From NCBI RefSeq assembly GCF_006539545.1, contig NZ_BJNF01000027.1, positions 1-64,000 on the forward strand: a stretch of DNA of 64,000 nt. Direction: 5' to 3'. Source of the stretch: Nitrobacter winogradskyi (GTDB taxonomy: Bacteria; Pseudomonadota; Alphaproteobacteria; Rhizobiales; Xanthobacteraceae). The stretch's first letter is position 1. Each line of letters begins with the position of its first letter. A model generated the notes under the pieces. The model made no database searches, was not told the origin of the DNA, and saw nothing but the letters and a program-made list of their open reading frames with translations. This document shows positions 63,923-64,000 of this stretch, piece after piece. A program made the translations under genes and the position numbers.

Positions 63923-64000
63923 ATGACAGAGTTCCTGAGCCAGGTTCTGGTGCCGATCGCGGTGGCGTCCGTCGCGGCGGTACTGATACTGGGCCTCGTC
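63923..64000 (+). CDS. Twin-TM small protein (HIG1-like), cut by the window edge
   Basis: The ATG at 63923 opens MTEFLSQVLVPIAVASVAAV followed by LILGLV to the window end, 26 codons without a stop. The sequence matches the first TM helix of the twin-transmembrane-helix small proteins (HIG1 domain, cytochrome-oxidase associated) common in Rhizobiales. Only the start is visible. Confidence 0.7.
   Translation, partial: MTEFLSQVLVPIAVASVAAVLILGLV

Overview
The window is high-GC alphaproteobacterial chromosome. Gene content points to the Bradyrhizobium/Nitrobacter/Rhodopseudomonas group (Nitrobacteraceae): ndvB/ndvC-type beta-glucan genes, the order tatABC-serS-surE-pcm-LysM/M23-DUF815-yajC-secDF, NDUFA12/NDUFAF3/NDUFAF6-type complex I genes, a CHASE3 kinase/regulator trio, and many short palindromic intergenic repeats. 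The genus is inferred from remembered gene order and protein families, not from a search.

Layout. 1-280: frameshifted IS5-type transposase remnant abutting hppA. 0.3-12.9 kb: housekeeping genes hppA (K+-independent H+-pyrophosphatase), an aminotransferase, a periplasmic M48/TPR protease and a DsbA-like oxidoreductase, aroQ-accB-accC, a three-gene phosphorelay coupled by ATGA overlaps, and aat. 13-19.3 kb: secreted or membrane proteins of poorly known function (DUF2155, FecR-domain, DUF3597, DUF2189), NDUFA12 and a small GNAT. 19.4-36 kb: trmFO, a kinase/ANL-C-terminal fusion, a squalene-synthase-fold NDUFAF6-like protein, an NDUFAF3-like protein, secF-secD-yajC, a DUF815 ATPase, an NlpD-like LysM/M23 lipoprotein, pcm, surE, serS (with a low-GC insertion), tatC-tatB-tatA and a second PIMT-family protein. 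36.2-39 kb: tRNA-Asn followed by small uncharacterised genes set among palindromic repeats. 39-48 kb: glmU, a SPOR-like membrane protein, and the beta-1,3/1,6-glucan locus (GH17 protein, small secreted protein, GH17-GT2 synthase).

48.17-63.56 kb is an integrated element of about 15.3 kb. It lies in the 3' end of a tRNA-Lys(TTT) gene, flanked by a 46-bp perfect direct repeat, with a tyrosine integrase at the right end. It carries an AlpA-like regulator, a toprim primase, a D5/P4-type primase-helicase, a terminase pair and two large proteins resembling phage ejection proteins. An outer-membrane beta-barrel gene, an RHH protein and a RepB/ParB-like remnant lie near the left end. I see no portal, major capsid, tail or lysis gene, so it is either a decayed prophage or a satellite-like element. 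It has ordered cis-signals: three copies of a TGCACA-N5-TGCACA motif (both ends and the middle), a bipartite inverted repeat at the helicase 3' end, a 27-bp palindrome after terL, and a cluster of repeats upstream of the AlpA gene. Right of attR the chromosome resumes with palindromic repeats and the start of a small twin-TM (HIG1-like) protein gene cut by the window edge.
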